DNA from: Aureimonas frigidaquae | Lineage (GTDB): Bacteria > Pseudomonadota > Alphaproteobacteria > Rhizobiales > Rhizobiaceae | Assembly: GCF_001463905.1 (NCBI RefSeq) | Contig: NZ_BBWR01000017.1 | Coordinates: forward strand, 62,001-126,000 | Length of the DNA stretch: 64,000 bases | Reading direction: 5' to 3' | In this document: one piece after another, positions 1-9,415 of the stretch | Layout of the letters: the number at the start of each line of letters is the position of its first letter | How positions within the stretch are numbered: position 1 is the first letter of the stretch | Translations under genes and position numbers: made by a program | The notes under the pieces: model-generated | What the model was told of the DNA's origin: nothing | Database searches by the model: none | What the model saw: only the letters and a program-made list of their open reading frames with translations

Positions 1-2
1 TC

Positions 3-170
3 GAGCGCTTCTACCGGCTGGATCGCAGCCGCACCCGTCCGGGCTCGGGGCTCGGCCTTTCGCTTGTCCAGGCCATTGCGCGCCTGCATGGCGGGCGGGT
101 ACGCATAGAGGATGCCGCGCCGGGGCTCCGGGTGGTGATCGACATACCGGACGGACTTGCAGCATCCTGA
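3..170 (+). CDS. Sensor histidine kinase, C-terminal fragment
   Basis: The window opens inside this gene; only the last 55 codons are present, ending in TGA 35 bases before glnE. The readable part is the end of a HATPase_c domain. It has the G2 box GSGLGLSLVQAIARLHGG (ATP-lid glycines), then two short beta strands and the stop. The family binds ATP and autophosphorylates a histidine in the missing part. A two-component kinase directly upstream of glnE is a common arrangement in Rhizobiales. The partner regulator and the sensed signal cannot be read here. It may share a transcript with glnE. Confidence 0.85.
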   Translation, partial: ERFYRLDRSRTRPGSGLGLSLVQAIARLHGGRVRIEDAAPGLRVVIDIPDGLAAS

Positions 171-204
171 GCTTGCCGTCCGGGGGCATGCCGGGGGGAT
201 GTGA

Positions 205-3135
205 ATGACGGGACTGTTGATGACCGGGCCGGGCATGCTTTCGCCCCTCGACGCGGCGCGGGCCAAGGCCTTCCTGGCCGACCTTTCCCTACGGGCCGAG
301 GAAGCCGGCTGCACGGGGCTGCAGCGATTCTTAGGCGAGCCCTCGCCGGAACGGGACAGGCTCGGTGCCGTGCTCGATCTGTCGATCTATCTCAACCGCC
401 TCATGCTGTCGCGGCCGGACTGGCTGGAGCCGCTGACCCGCGATGAGGGACAGGCGCGGCTTGAGGATATCCTGGCGCAACTGGGCAAGCCGATCCCGGC
501 GGATGCCGGCGAGAAGGAGGAGATGTCAGCCCTTCGCATCGCCAAGGCCGAATTCAGCCTGATCCTCGCCCTTCTCGATCTGTTCGAGGTGGAAGACGAG
601 GATTTCGTCACCCGCAAGCTCTCGGCCCTCGCCGAGGCGACGGTTCGCCGGGCGCTGCGCTTCTGCCTGTTAGATCTCGACCGGCGGGGTCAGTTGCGCC
701 TGCCCGACAAGGAGCAGCCGGAACGCGGGTGCGGCCTGTTCGTGCTGGGCATGGGCAAACTCGGCGGGCGGGAACTCAACTATTCCAGCGATATCGACCT
801 GATCCTCCTGTTCGAGCCCGAAGTGCCGGCCGTCGTCGATCCGGCGGAAAGCGTGGAGATGTTCTCTCGCGTGGCGCGGCGGCTGGTGCGCATGATCGGC
901 GAGCGGACGGGCGATGGCTATGTCTTCCGGATGGACCTGCGGCTGCGCCCCGATCCATCCGCCATGCCGCTCGCCATTCCGGTGCCGACAGCGCTCATCT
1001 ATTATGAAAGCGCCGGCCGCGACTGGGAACGCGCCGCCATGATCAAGGCGCGTTGCATTGCCGGCGATGCGGCGGCTGCGGGTGAGTTCCTGTCGGCGAT
1101 CACGCCCTTCGTGTACCGGCGCTACCTCGACTTCGCCGCCATCCGCGACATCCAGAACATGAAGGACCGGATCGACCGGCACCGCGGCTTCAGCGGCATC
1201 GCCATTGCCGGGCACAACGTCAAGCTCGGACGCGGCGGCATCCGGGAGATCGAGTTCATCGCGCAGACGCAGCAGCTCATCGCCGCGGGCCGCGCCCCGG
1301 AACTGCGGCAGCGGCGCACCGTCGATACCCTGGCCAGGCTGGCCGAAGGGGGGTGGATCGCCGCATCCGTCGCGCAGGAGCTGACGGGCTGCTACTGGTT
1401 CCTGCGCCATATCGAGCATGTCCTGCAGATGCTCGCCGACGACCAGACACACACGGTGCCGGACGCGCCGGACGATCTGGAACGCGTGGCGCGCCTGGCC
1501 GGCTTTGCGGATGCCAAGGCTTTCGGTGCGGCGCTGACGCAATGCCTTGTGACGGTGGACCGCCACTTCGCCACGCTCTTCGATGGCCGGGGGCAGGGGC
1601 GCGAGCACCCCGTCACGGCCCTCCTGTCGGACGAGACCGACCGGGAGGCCCTCGACGTCCTGGCGGAGCAGGGCTACCAGCGCCCGCAGGACGTGGCGCA
1701 TATCGTGGCGGGGTGGGGCGCCAAGCGCTACCGTGCCATGCGCTCGGACGCGGCGCGCGAGCGGCTGGAAGCCGCGCTGCCGACCATTCTCTCGACCTTT
1801 GCCGGCGGGCGCGATCCCGACAGCGCCATCGCTATGCTGGACCGCTTCCTGGCCGGTCTTCCGGCCGGCGTGCAGTTCTTCGCACTGATCGCGTCCAATC
1901 CAAGGCTCCTGGATCTTCTGGCGCTGATCATCACCTCGGCGCCCGGACTGTCGGAGACGATCTCGCACCGCCCGCATGTCTTCGATGCGCTGATCGACCC
2001 CAATTTCTACGGAGAAATGCCGACCCGCACGGTGATCGGCGAACGACTGGCCGCCTTCCTGGCGGATTCACCCAGCCACGAGGACCGGCTCGACCGGCTG
2101 CGGATCTTCGCCACCGAGCAGAAGTTCCGAATCGGCGTGCGCCTGCTATCGGGCGCCATCGAGGGGGAGGAGGCCGGTTACGCCTTCACCGATCTGGCGG
2201 AGGTCATCATTCCCGCCCTGCTGCGTTCGGTGGAAGACGAGTTTGCGGCCCGCCACGGCCGGGTGGCGGGTGGCCGGATCGCCCTTCAGGGCCTTGGCCG
2301 GCTGGGCAGCCGCGAGCTGACCGCCTCATCCGATGTGGACCTGATCCTCTTTTACGATCACGATGCCGAGGCCGAGGAGTCGGATGGCGAGCGCCCGCTG
2401 CCGACATCCACCTACTACACGCGGCTCACGCAGAGGCTGATCGCGGCCCTGTCCTCTCCCATGGCGGAGGGCGTCCTCTACGAGGTCGATTTTCGCCTGC
2501 GCCCCTCCGGCAACAAGGGGCCACTCGCCACGCATGTCGATTCCTTCCGGCGCTACCAGGCCAGCGAGGCCTGGACCTGGGAGCGCATGTCCCTGACGCG
2601 CTCGCGCCCCATCGCGGGCGATGCCGGGCTACTCTGCGAGGTGGCCTCCATCATCCGCGAGGCCATCGCGGTACACCACACGGATCAGAAGCTCGCTGGC
2701 GACGTGTCGTCCATGCGGCGGCGGATCGAGCGGGACAAGCCGGCCCGCGGCCCGCTCGACCTGAAGCTGTTGCCGGGCGGCCTGATCGACCTGGAATTCA
2801 TGGCCCAATGGGCCGTGCTGGCCGAGGCGGTTCCGGCCGATATGGTCGGCGCGCCGACGGCCGACATCCTGGCCGCGTTGGAGCGGGCACGGCCCGACCT
2901 TGGCGATGGGCATCTGACGGACGCCATCCGCGCCTTTACCCGGATCGTCCAATTGAACCGGCTGGGCAGCGGCAGCGCCCGCAAGGTCGAGGATCTTCCG
3001 CGTGGACTGGCAGAGCGCATGGCGCAGGCGCTCGACCTGGCCGGTATTGAAGAGATCGAGCCCTGCCTTGGCGAACGCGCCGCGGCCGTTCGGGCAATCT
3101 TCGATCGACTGCTCCCCGAGCCACCTCAGGACTGA
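205..3135 (+). CDS. glnE: Bifunctional glutamine synthetase adenylyltransferase / adenylyl-removing enzyme
   Basis: Adds AMP to glutamine synthetase, or removes it, in response to PII proteins and glutamine, and so sets ammonia assimilation. At 976 residues it has the normal size. Two nucleotidyltransferase domains are visible by their G-S-DxD signatures: GMGKLGGRELNYSSDIDLIL at about 182-201 (adenylyl-removing half) and LGRLGSRELTASSDVDLILF at about 696-715 (adenylyl-transferring half). The ATG at 205 is used. In-frame ATGs at 220 and 235 are alternatives, and the upstream GGGGGGA is a weak ribosome site. The last 10 bases overlap the 3' end of the convergent kinase gene. Confidence 0.97.
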   Translation: MTGLLMTGPGMLSPLDAARAKAFLADLSLRAEEAGCTGLQRFLGEPSPERDRLGAVLDLSIYLNRLMLSRPDWLEPLTRDEGQARLEDILAQLGKPIPADAGEKEEMSALRIAKAEFSLILALLDLFEVEDEDFVTRKLSALAEATVRRALRFCLLDLDRRGQLRLPDKEQPERGCGLFVLGMGKLGGRELNYSSDIDLILLFEPEVPAVVDPAESVEMFSRVARRLVRMIGERTGDGYVFRMDLRLRPDPSAMPLAIPVPTALIYYESAGRDWERAAMIKARCIAGDAAAAGEFLSAITPFVYRRYLDFAAIRDIQNMKDRIDRHRGFSGIAIAGHNVKLGRGGIREIEFIAQTQQLIAAGRAPELRQRRTVDTLARLAEGGWIAASVAQELTGCYWFLRHIEHVLQMLADDQTHTVPDAPDDLERVARLAGFADAKAFGAALTQCLVTVDRHFATLFDGRGQGREHPVTALLSDETDREALDVLAEQGYQRPQDVAHIVAGWGAKRYRAMRSDAARERLEAALPTILSTFAGGRDPDSAIAMLDRFLAGLPAGVQFFALIASNPRLLDLLALIITSAPGLSETISHRPHVFDALIDPNFYGEMPTRTVIGERLAAFLADSPSHEDRLDRLRIFATEQKFRIGVRLLSGAIEGEEAGYAFTDLAEVIIPALLRSVEDEFAARHGRVAGGRIALQGLGRLGSRELTASSDVDLILFYDHDAEAEESDGERPLPTSTYYTRLTQRLIAALSSPMAEGVLYEVDFRLRPSGNKGPLATHVDSFRRYQASEAWTWERMSLTRSRPIAGDAGLLCEVASIIREAIAVHHTDQKLAGDVSSMRRRIERDKPARGPLDLKLLPGGLIDLEFMAQWAVLAEAVPADMVGAPTADILAALERARPDLGDGHLTDAIRAFTRIVQLNRLGSGSARKVEDLPRGLAERMAQALDLAGIEEIEPCLGERAAAVRAIFDRLLPEPPQD

Positions 3136-5465
3136 GTGGCCGCGGCACCCGGCGTGGTGGCGAGGGGCATGCGGAAGGAGACGACCGTTCCATGCCCGAC
3201 CCGGCTTGAAATGCGCATTGAGCCGCCCTGCAACTCGACCAGCGAGCGGGCGATGGCAAGGCCGAGGCCCGTGCCCTTGTTGGTCCGGGTCAACTCGTTT
3301 TCCACCTGTTCGAAGGGCCGGCCGAGCTTGTTGAGCGCCGATGGCGGAATGCCGATGCCCGTATCGGCGATGGAGATATAGGCGCTGCCCCCCGCCACGC
3401 GCGTGCGCAGGCGGATCGTGCCGCCTTCGGGCGTGAACTTGACCGCGTTGGAGATGAGGTTGAGCAGCACCTGCTTGACGGCCCGGCGGTCGCCCTGCAT
3501 CGACATGCCGCCCGACAATTCGCGGCGCACGTCGAGCCGCCGCGCCCGTGCCTGGACGTCCAGGATGCGCAGCGCCTCGCCCGCCACGGCGCCGACGTCG
3601 ATCTCCTCCCGCGCCATGACCATGCGCCCCGCCTCGATCTTCGACATGTCGAGGATGTCGTCGATGAGCTTCAGGAGGTAGTGGCCGCTCTGGTGGATGT
3701 CGGACGCGTATTCGCTGTATTTTTCGTTGCCGATCGGCCCGAAGGCGCTGTCGCGCATGATTTCGGAGAAGCCGATGATCGCGTTGAGCGGCGTGCGCAA
3801 CTCATGGCTCATATTGGCCAGGAAGGTGGTCTTGGCCCGGTTGGCACTCTCGGCCCGGTCCTTCTCGACGCTGTAGCTCTCGTTCATCTCGGCCAGCGCG
3901 CGTGCCTTGGCTTCGGCATCGCGCCGCGCGGCCGAAAGGTCGTTGATCGTCGCCATCAGGCGGCGCTCGCTGTCGCTCAGCCGCTCCTGGTGGAGCTTGA
4001 GCTGGGTGATGTCGGTGCCGATGGAAACGTAGCTGCCATCGCCCATCCGCCGCTCGGACACCTGCAGCCAGCGGCCATCGGCCAGGAGCGCTTCGGATGC
4101 GCGCTCGCCGGCCACGAAGCTGGGGGAGGTGAGCTTGCGCTCGGCAATGGGCTTGCGGGAGCGCTGCAGGATGGTTTCCCGCGGGGTGCCGGAAATGATG
4201 TCCCGGTCGGACAGGCCGAACACTTCCTGATATTTGGAATTGCACAGGACGAGCTTGTCCTGGCTGTCCCACAGGACGAAGGTCTCGGACACGTTCTCGA
4301 TGGCGTTCTGGAGCCGGGTGTTCGCCTCGCTCGTCATGCGGGCCAGGGTCTGGTTCTCGCTCACATCGACAGCCACGCCGATCAGGCGGATATCGTTCTG
4401 GGTGTTGCGGACCACCTCGGCGCGGGCGCGCAGCCAGATATACTGCCCGTCGGAGCGGCGCATCCGGAAGGAGCGCTCCATATTGACGAGCTTGCCGGAG
4501 GCGATCTGCCGCGCGATCTCGAAGAAGCTGCCATCCTCCGGGTGGATCAGGCGGGATACCTCGCCGAAGGACAGGACGCCTTCCTGCGCCCGCATGCCCA
4601 GAATTTCGTACATGGAGCGGGACCAGTACATGCGCCCCCGCGCCAGGTCCCAGTCCCAGAGTCCGCAGCGCCCGCGTGACAGGGCCGTATCCACGCGCTG
4701 ATGCGCCTCGGCAAGCATGGCGTCGGTTGCCGCCACGCGCGCGGACTGCCGGAAGTAAGCCAACAGGATCGCCAGAAGGACCACGCCCGTCATGGCGAAG
4801 AGCGTGACGCTGATGGAGGCGATCCGCCGCCAGTCGGCATAGAGGAGCGGTTCAGGCTGGATAAGGATGGCGGCGCCGAGCGGCGCCTTCAGGACGGCGC
4901 CGGCCACAAGCGACATCTCGCCGCCGACCTCGGTGCGCATGACGCCCGCTTCCTCGCCGAAGACGAGCAGCGCCTCGGCCGGGCCGAGGACCGAGGTGGC
5001 ATCGCGTCCGACCATGTCGCTCGCCGACGATGTCGCCGCCACCACGCGGCCGGAGAGATCCGTGACCAGGACCCGCGCGCCGCGCGCGGAAAATTCCGGC
5101 GGGAGCGACTGGCCGATCAGACGGTTCGCCCGGTCTGCCGCGGCCGGCAGCTCGAGCGTCGAATCCACGAGCCGCATCAGCGTGGCATTGGCGCTCAGCT
5201 TTTCGCGCGCCGCGTTCTCGACGTCGTGCCGATGCTCCATCAGCGCGACGAAGCGGGTAAAGGCCAGGACCAGCAGGAACAGGACCGTCAGGAAGGGAAT
5301 GGCCTTGCGAAGCAGCGGCTCCCAACCGGCCAGATTGGCGGCCGGATCCCCCAGGAACCGCGTCAGGCGATGTGCGACACCTTCCAGCGAGCGGACCGTC
5401 GAACGCATGGGCGTAAAGCGTCTGGCGGCGCCTCCGGCAGATGCCTTACCAGCGTCCGCAACCAT
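3126..5465 (-). CDS. PAS-domain hybrid-less sensor histidine kinase, PleC/DivJ-like
   Basis: A 779-residue membrane kinase. A hydrophobic segment lies at about 53-70 and a second at about 220-240, with a putative extracytoplasmic sensor domain between them. Two PAS regions follow (one around WDWDLARGRMYW, one around FVLWDSQDKLVLCN), then a short coiled linker. The HisKA box is FLANMSHELRTPLNAIIGFS with phospho-acceptor His554. The HATPase domain has NAVKFTPEGG and DTGIGIPP. There is no receiver domain. The HisKA sequence is of the PleC/DivJ/PdhS type that phosphorylates DivK-like regulators and controls polarity and cell cycle in Alphaproteobacteria; this assignment is by resemblance. It sits between glnE (convergent) and pepN (same strand, 145 bases away). 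Confidence 0.85.
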   Translation of the reverse strand: MVADAGKASAGGAARRFTPMRSTVRSLEGVAHRLTRFLGDPAANLAGWEPLLRKAIPFLTVLFLLVLAFTRFVALMEHRHDVENAAREKLSANATLMRLVDSTLELPAAADRANRLIGQSLPPEFSARGARVLVTDLSGRVVAATSSASDMVGRDATSVLGPAEALLVFGEEAGVMRTEVGGEMSLVAGAVLKAPLGAAILIQPEPLLYADWRRIASISVTLFAMTGVVLLAILLAYFRQSARVAATDAMLAEAHQRVDTALSRGRCGLWDWDLARGRMYWSRSMYEILGMRAQEGVLSFGEVSRLIHPEDGSFFEIARQIASGKLVNMERSFRMRRSDGQYIWLRARAEVVRNTQNDIRLIGVAVDVSENQTLARMTSEANTRLQNAIENVSETFVLWDSQDKLVLCNSKYQEVFGLSDRDIISGTPRETILQRSRKPIAERKLTSPSFVAGERASEALLADGRWLQVSERRMGDGSYVSIGTDITQLKLHQERLSDSERRLMATINDLSAARRDAEAKARALAEMNESYSVEKDRAESANRAKTTFLANMSHELRTPLNAIIGFSEIMRDSAFGPIGNEKYSEYASDIHQSGHYLLKLIDDILDMSKIEAGRMVMAREEIDVGAVAGEALRILDVQARARRLDVRRELSGGMSMQGDRRAVKQVLLNLISNAVKFTPEGGTIRLRTRVAGGSAYISIADTGIGIPPSALNKLGRPFEQVENELTRTNKGTGLGLAIARSLVELQGGSMRISSRVGHGTVVSFRMPLATTPGAAATQS

Positions 5466-5610
5466 GGCTCGTACCCCCGTATGCCGCCATGCGCCCGCCG
5501 CGTTCGTCCGCGTTTGCGCCCCCGAATCGGCCCCAATGAATCAGAGGCCGAATCGGTTGTCCAGCCGCCCAAGGCGCAAATTGCTTGCCAAAGGCTGAAC
5601 GCCTGCCGCT

Positions 5611-8280
5611 TCACGCAAGCGTGCGGTCCAGAATGTCCTTCAGATCGCGCGACAGGCCTGGACGCGCTTGCAACTGGCGCAGGGCCTCCTGCGCCGCCGC
5701 ACGCCGCCCGGGCTCCATCGAGCGCCAGGAGCGGAAGGCCGTCGCCATGCGGGCGGCCGTCTGCGGATTGAGCGCGTCGAGCTCCGCCAGCATGCCGGCC
5801 ATCCAGCGGTAGCCGGCGCCGTCGGCCTGGTGGAAGACGTAAGGGTTGAGGCCCGCCACCCCCGCCAGGACGGCGCGCGCGCGGTTCGGATTGGCGAGCC
5901 GGAACTTCGGATGGGCGACCAGCGCCTCCACCCGCGCCAGCGTGCCGGCATGCGGCGCGCTGGCCTGCAGCATGAACCACTTGTCCAGGACCAGCGGGTC
6001 TTCTTCGAAGCGGTCATAAAAGGCGGCGAGGGCCTGCCGCGTGGCGGCATCCTCCGGAAACTGGTGGGCGAGTACGGTCAGTGCGGCCAGACGATCGCTC
6101 ATATTGCGCGATGCCGCAAAAGCCTCCTGCGCCAGCTCGCTCGTGCCGAGCGCCGCCGACAGGGGTGCCAGCAGCGTGTTGCGCAGGGCGCGGCGCCCTG
6201 CGCTGTCGGCCGATGGCGAAAAAGCCTCTTGCGTGTCGAGCGCCGCGCGCAGCCGCTCGAACGCCGCCTTGCCGCGATGCCCCAGGGCGGCGAGCATCTC
6301 TACGCGCACATCGTGAACGCGGTCTGTATCGACATTGTCGGCCACCAGGCGGGTGATCTCGGCCTCGCCCGGCAGGCTTGCCATCTGCGCCCGAAGCGCG
6401 GGTTCGAGGGCTTCGTCCTGCGCCGCCTCGACCATGGCATCGAGCATCCGCTCGTCCGGCGTGCCTGCGCCGCCGGAGCGCACGGCCGCTGCCAGCGCAT
6501 CGCCCACCATGTCGGTCAAGGCACGCCAGCGGCCGAAGGGGTTCGGGTCCAGCCGCGCCAGCGCGAGCCGGTCCTGCGACGACTCTTTATAGGCAAGCTG
6601 CACCGGGGCACTGAAGTCCCGCAGGATCGACAGGTAGGGGCGTTCGTCCAACCCTTCGAAGACGATCGTCGCCTGCTCCTGCGTCAGGTGGATCACGTCC
6701 GCCTCCACACGTGTGTCGGCGCTGTGAAGCGCGGGTGCAAGATCGCCCCCGTTGCGCCCGACCAGGCCGAATCGCACGGGAATGTGCATGGGGAGCGTGC
6801 CGGTGCCGGCAGCGCCCGCCTGGAGCGATTGCCGCAACTCCAGCGTCAGGCGGCCGGATGTCTCGTCGAAGATCTGGCGGACCTCGAGCTGCGGCGTCCC
6901 GGCCTGGCGGTACCAGAGGAAGAACTGCGTCAGGTCTGCGCCCGATGCATCCTCGAAGCAGGCGATGAAATCCTCCACCGTTGCGGCATCGCCGTCATGC
7001 CGCTCGAAATAGAGATCCATCCCCTTGCGGAAGGCATCCTGCCCCAGGATCGTCGCGATCATGCGGACCAGTTCGGCGCCCTTGTCGTAGATGGTCGCCG
7101 TGTAGAAATTGTTGATCTCCCGGTAGGCGACGGGCCGCACCGGGTGCTGCAATGGCCCCTGGTCCTCCGGGAACTGGTTGGCCTTCAGCCCGTGCACGCT
7201 GGCGATGCGCTTGACCGGCCGCGACCGCTCGTCCGACGAAAACTCTTGGTCGCGATAGACGGTAAGCCCTTCCTTGAGGCAGAGCTGGAACCAGTCGCGG
7301 CAGGTGATGCGATTGCCCGTCCAGTTGTGGAAATACTCATGCGCAATGACGGTTTCGACGCCGGCATAGTCGGCATCCGTCGCCGTGTCGGGATCGAGCA
7401 GAACGTATTTGTGATTGAAGACGTTGAGGCCCTTATTCTCCATCGCGCCCATGTTGAAATCGGAGATGGCGACGATGTTGAAGACGTCGAGGTCGTATTC
7501 CCGGCCGAACCGCCGCTCGTCCCACCGCATGGAGCGCTTCAGCGCATCCATGGCATAGCCCGCGCGCTCCGCGAGGCCGGGCTCGGTGTAGATCGTCAGG
7601 GAGACATCCCGTCCGCTCGCCGTGGTGTAGCTGTTATGCAGGGAGTCGAGCCGGCCGGCGACGATGGCGAAGAGGTAGGACGGCTTGGGGAAGGGATCGT
7701 CCCAGACGGCGAAGTGACGCAGCGCGTCCGCCGGGTCGCCACCCTCTGAGGCGCCGGGCAAGGGCCCGCCTTCGACCGGATTGCCATTGGCCAGAAGGAC
7801 GGGCGCGGCGTTCCGGTCGGCTTCCAGCCGCACGCGGTAGGTGGCAAGAACATCCGGCCGGTCCAGGAAATAGGTGATGCGGCGGAAGCCTTCCGCCTCG
7901 CACTGGGTGCACCAGATGCCGTTGGACCGGTAGAGGCCCATGAGCTTGGTGTTCGTTTCCGGCACGACGCGCGTGCCGATCGTCAGGCGGAACTCTCCCG
8001 TTGCGGGAAGGTCACGGATGGTCAGTCCGTCCGGGCCGGCATCGAAACGCGCCGCGTCGAGCGGTTCGTCACCAAGGGAAAGCCCCGTCAGGACGAGCTC
8101 GTCGCCGTCCAGCATCAGAGGCGCCGTGACATCCGCGCCGTCCCGCCGGCTTAGATCCATCCGGGTGGTGATATCCGCATGGCCTTCGAACAGGCGGATC
8201 GTCATATCGACATGGCGGATGGCGAAATCGGTCTGGCGGTAATCCTCGAGCCGAACCGGGGCTCCGTCCTCGTTCCGCAT
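5611..8280 (-). CDS. pepN: Aminopeptidase N (M1 zinc metallopeptidase)
   Basis: A cytoplasmic zinc aminopeptidase that trims N-terminal residues from peptides. Its 889 residues fit the PepN subfamily (E. coli 870). The exopeptidase signature GAMENKGLNVFN is present. The zinc site is HEYFHNWTGNRIT with His314, Glu315 and His318, and the third ligand is Glu337 in LKEGL. A long helical C-terminal domain follows, as in the family. The start is the ATG at 8280, preceded by a good GGAAAGAG ribosome site. It is divergent from the DMT transporter gene, with 181 bases between them. Confidence 0.97.
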   Translation of the reverse strand: MRNEDGAPVRLEDYRQTDFAIRHVDMTIRLFEGHADITTRMDLSRRDGADVTAPLMLDGDELVLTGLSLGDEPLDAARFDAGPDGLTIRDLPATGEFRLTIGTRVVPETNTKLMGLYRSNGIWCTQCEAEGFRRITYFLDRPDVLATYRVRLEADRNAAPVLLANGNPVEGGPLPGASEGGDPADALRHFAVWDDPFPKPSYLFAIVAGRLDSLHNSYTTASGRDVSLTIYTEPGLAERAGYAMDALKRSMRWDERRFGREYDLDVFNIVAISDFNMGAMENKGLNVFNHKYVLLDPDTATDADYAGVETVIAHEYFHNWTGNRITCRDWFQLCLKEGLTVYRDQEFSSDERSRPVKRIASVHGLKANQFPEDQGPLQHPVRPVAYREINNFYTATIYDKGAELVRMIATILGQDAFRKGMDLYFERHDGDAATVEDFIACFEDASGADLTQFFLWYRQAGTPQLEVRQIFDETSGRLTLELRQSLQAGAAGTGTLPMHIPVRFGLVGRNGGDLAPALHSADTRVEADVIHLTQEQATIVFEGLDERPYLSILRDFSAPVQLAYKESSQDRLALARLDPNPFGRWRALTDMVGDALAAAVRSGGAGTPDERMLDAMVEAAQDEALEPALRAQMASLPGEAEITRLVADNVDTDRVHDVRVEMLAALGHRGKAAFERLRAALDTQEAFSPSADSAGRRALRNTLLAPLSAALGTSELAQEAFAASRNMSDRLAALTVLAHQFPEDAATRQALAAFYDRFEEDPLVLDKWFMLQASAPHAGTLARVEALVAHPKFRLANPNRARAVLAGVAGLNPYVFHQADGAGYRWMAGMLAELDALNPQTAARMATAFRSWRSMEPGRRAAAQEALRQLQARPGLSRDLKDILDRTLA

Positions 8281-8461
8281 GCTCTTTCCTTTCGGCTGCG
8301 CTGTGCATCGGTCAGCCCGTTTTCGTTAAACCCGTGCTCACGAATTGCCAACGGCCGGAGCCCAAGTTTATCGGCCGATGCCTCGACGCGCCGCCACGCC
8401 GACACTAAGACCGGCATAGCAATACCCGTCCGCCCTCCCGCCGCCTGCGAAAGCTCCTGCC

Positions 8462-9415
8462 ATGGCCAGCCCGACCGCGCCCCTCCGTCCCGAGGCGAGA
8501 CCGCTCCATGGTATCGGCCTGAAGGTGATCTCCGTGCTCATCTTCGTGGGAATGCAGACCTGCCTGAAGGCCTTGGGGGATACGGTCCCCGCCGGGCAGA
8601 TGGTGTTCTTCCGGTCCTTCTTCGCGCTGCTGCCGGTCGCCATCTATCTCTGGTGGCTCGGTGATCTGCGCACGGCGCTCCATACGGACGATCTGGGCGG
8701 CCATTTCATCCGCGGCGTCGTCGGCGTCACCTCCATGGGGCTCGGCTTCTTTGCGCTGTCGCAGCTTCCCTATCCGGAATGGATATCCCTGTCCTACGCG
8801 TCGCCGCTTTTGACGGTCGTCTTCGCCGCGCTGATCCTGCACGAAACCGTGCGCGCCTACCGGTGGATCGCCGTGCTGGTTGGCCTGTCGGGCATCATCG
8901 TGGTTGCGGCGCCGAGTTTTTCTATGTCGCGGGCCGATCTCGACGCCGGCCATGCCGTGGGCGTCCTCGCTTCCCTCGGCGGTGCGGCCATGGCGGCCAT
9001 CGCCATGATCCAGGTCCGGCGCCTCGTCGCCCGCGAGAAGACGGCGACGATCGTCGTCTACTTCTCGCTCACCAGCACGCTCATATCGCTGGTGACCATA
9101 CCCTTCGGCTGGGTCTTGCCGAACGGCCCGCAGGCAGCGCTGCTGATCGGGGCGGGCCTGTGCGGCGGTGTCGCGCAGCTCCTGTTGACGGCAAGCTACC
9201 GCTATGCCGACGCCTCGACCATCGCCCCCTTCGAATATACATCCATGATCATGGCCATCGTGCTCGGCTACTATCTCTTCGGAGAAGAGGTCCGGGCGAA
9301 CACCCTGGTCGGGGCGATGATCGTCATCGGGGCCGGGCTCTTCATCATCTTCCGCGAGCACCGGCTGGGCCTGGAGCGGCGGCGGGCACGCAAGGTCAGC
9401 CCACCATCTCCCTGA
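8462..9415 (+). CDS. DMT-superfamily transporter (EamA domains)
   Basis: A 317-residue integral membrane protein with about ten hydrophobic helices arranged as two EamA repeats, typical of drug/metabolite exporters. The N-terminal end has GLKVISVLIFVGMQTCLKAL and the C-terminal repeat ends in a basic tail (HRLGLERRRARK), suggesting a cytoplasmic C-terminus. Substrate cannot be inferred. The ribosome site before the ATG is poor. Its 3' end overlaps the convergent MFS gene by 20 bases. Confidence 0.85.
   Translation: MASPTAPLRPEARPLHGIGLKVISVLIFVGMQTCLKALGDTVPAGQMVFFRSFFALLPVAIYLWWLGDLRTALHTDDLGGHFIRGVVGVTSMGLGFFALSQLPYPEWISLSYASPLLTVVFAALILHETVRAYRWIAVLVGLSGIIVVAAPSFSMSRADLDAGHAVGVLASLGGAAMAAIAMIQVRRLVAREKTATIVVYFSLTSTLISLVTIPFGWVLPNGPQAALLIGAGLCGGVAQLLLTASYRYADASTIAPFEYTSMIMAIVLGYYLFGEEVRANTLVGAMIVIGAGLFIIFREHRLGLERRRARKVSPPSP

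Noticed and set aside
5668-7749. 693-codon plus-strand frame over pepN
   Set aside because: Antisense to the conserved M1 catalytic domain; composition is typical of a mirror frame (rich in Arg, Gly, His).
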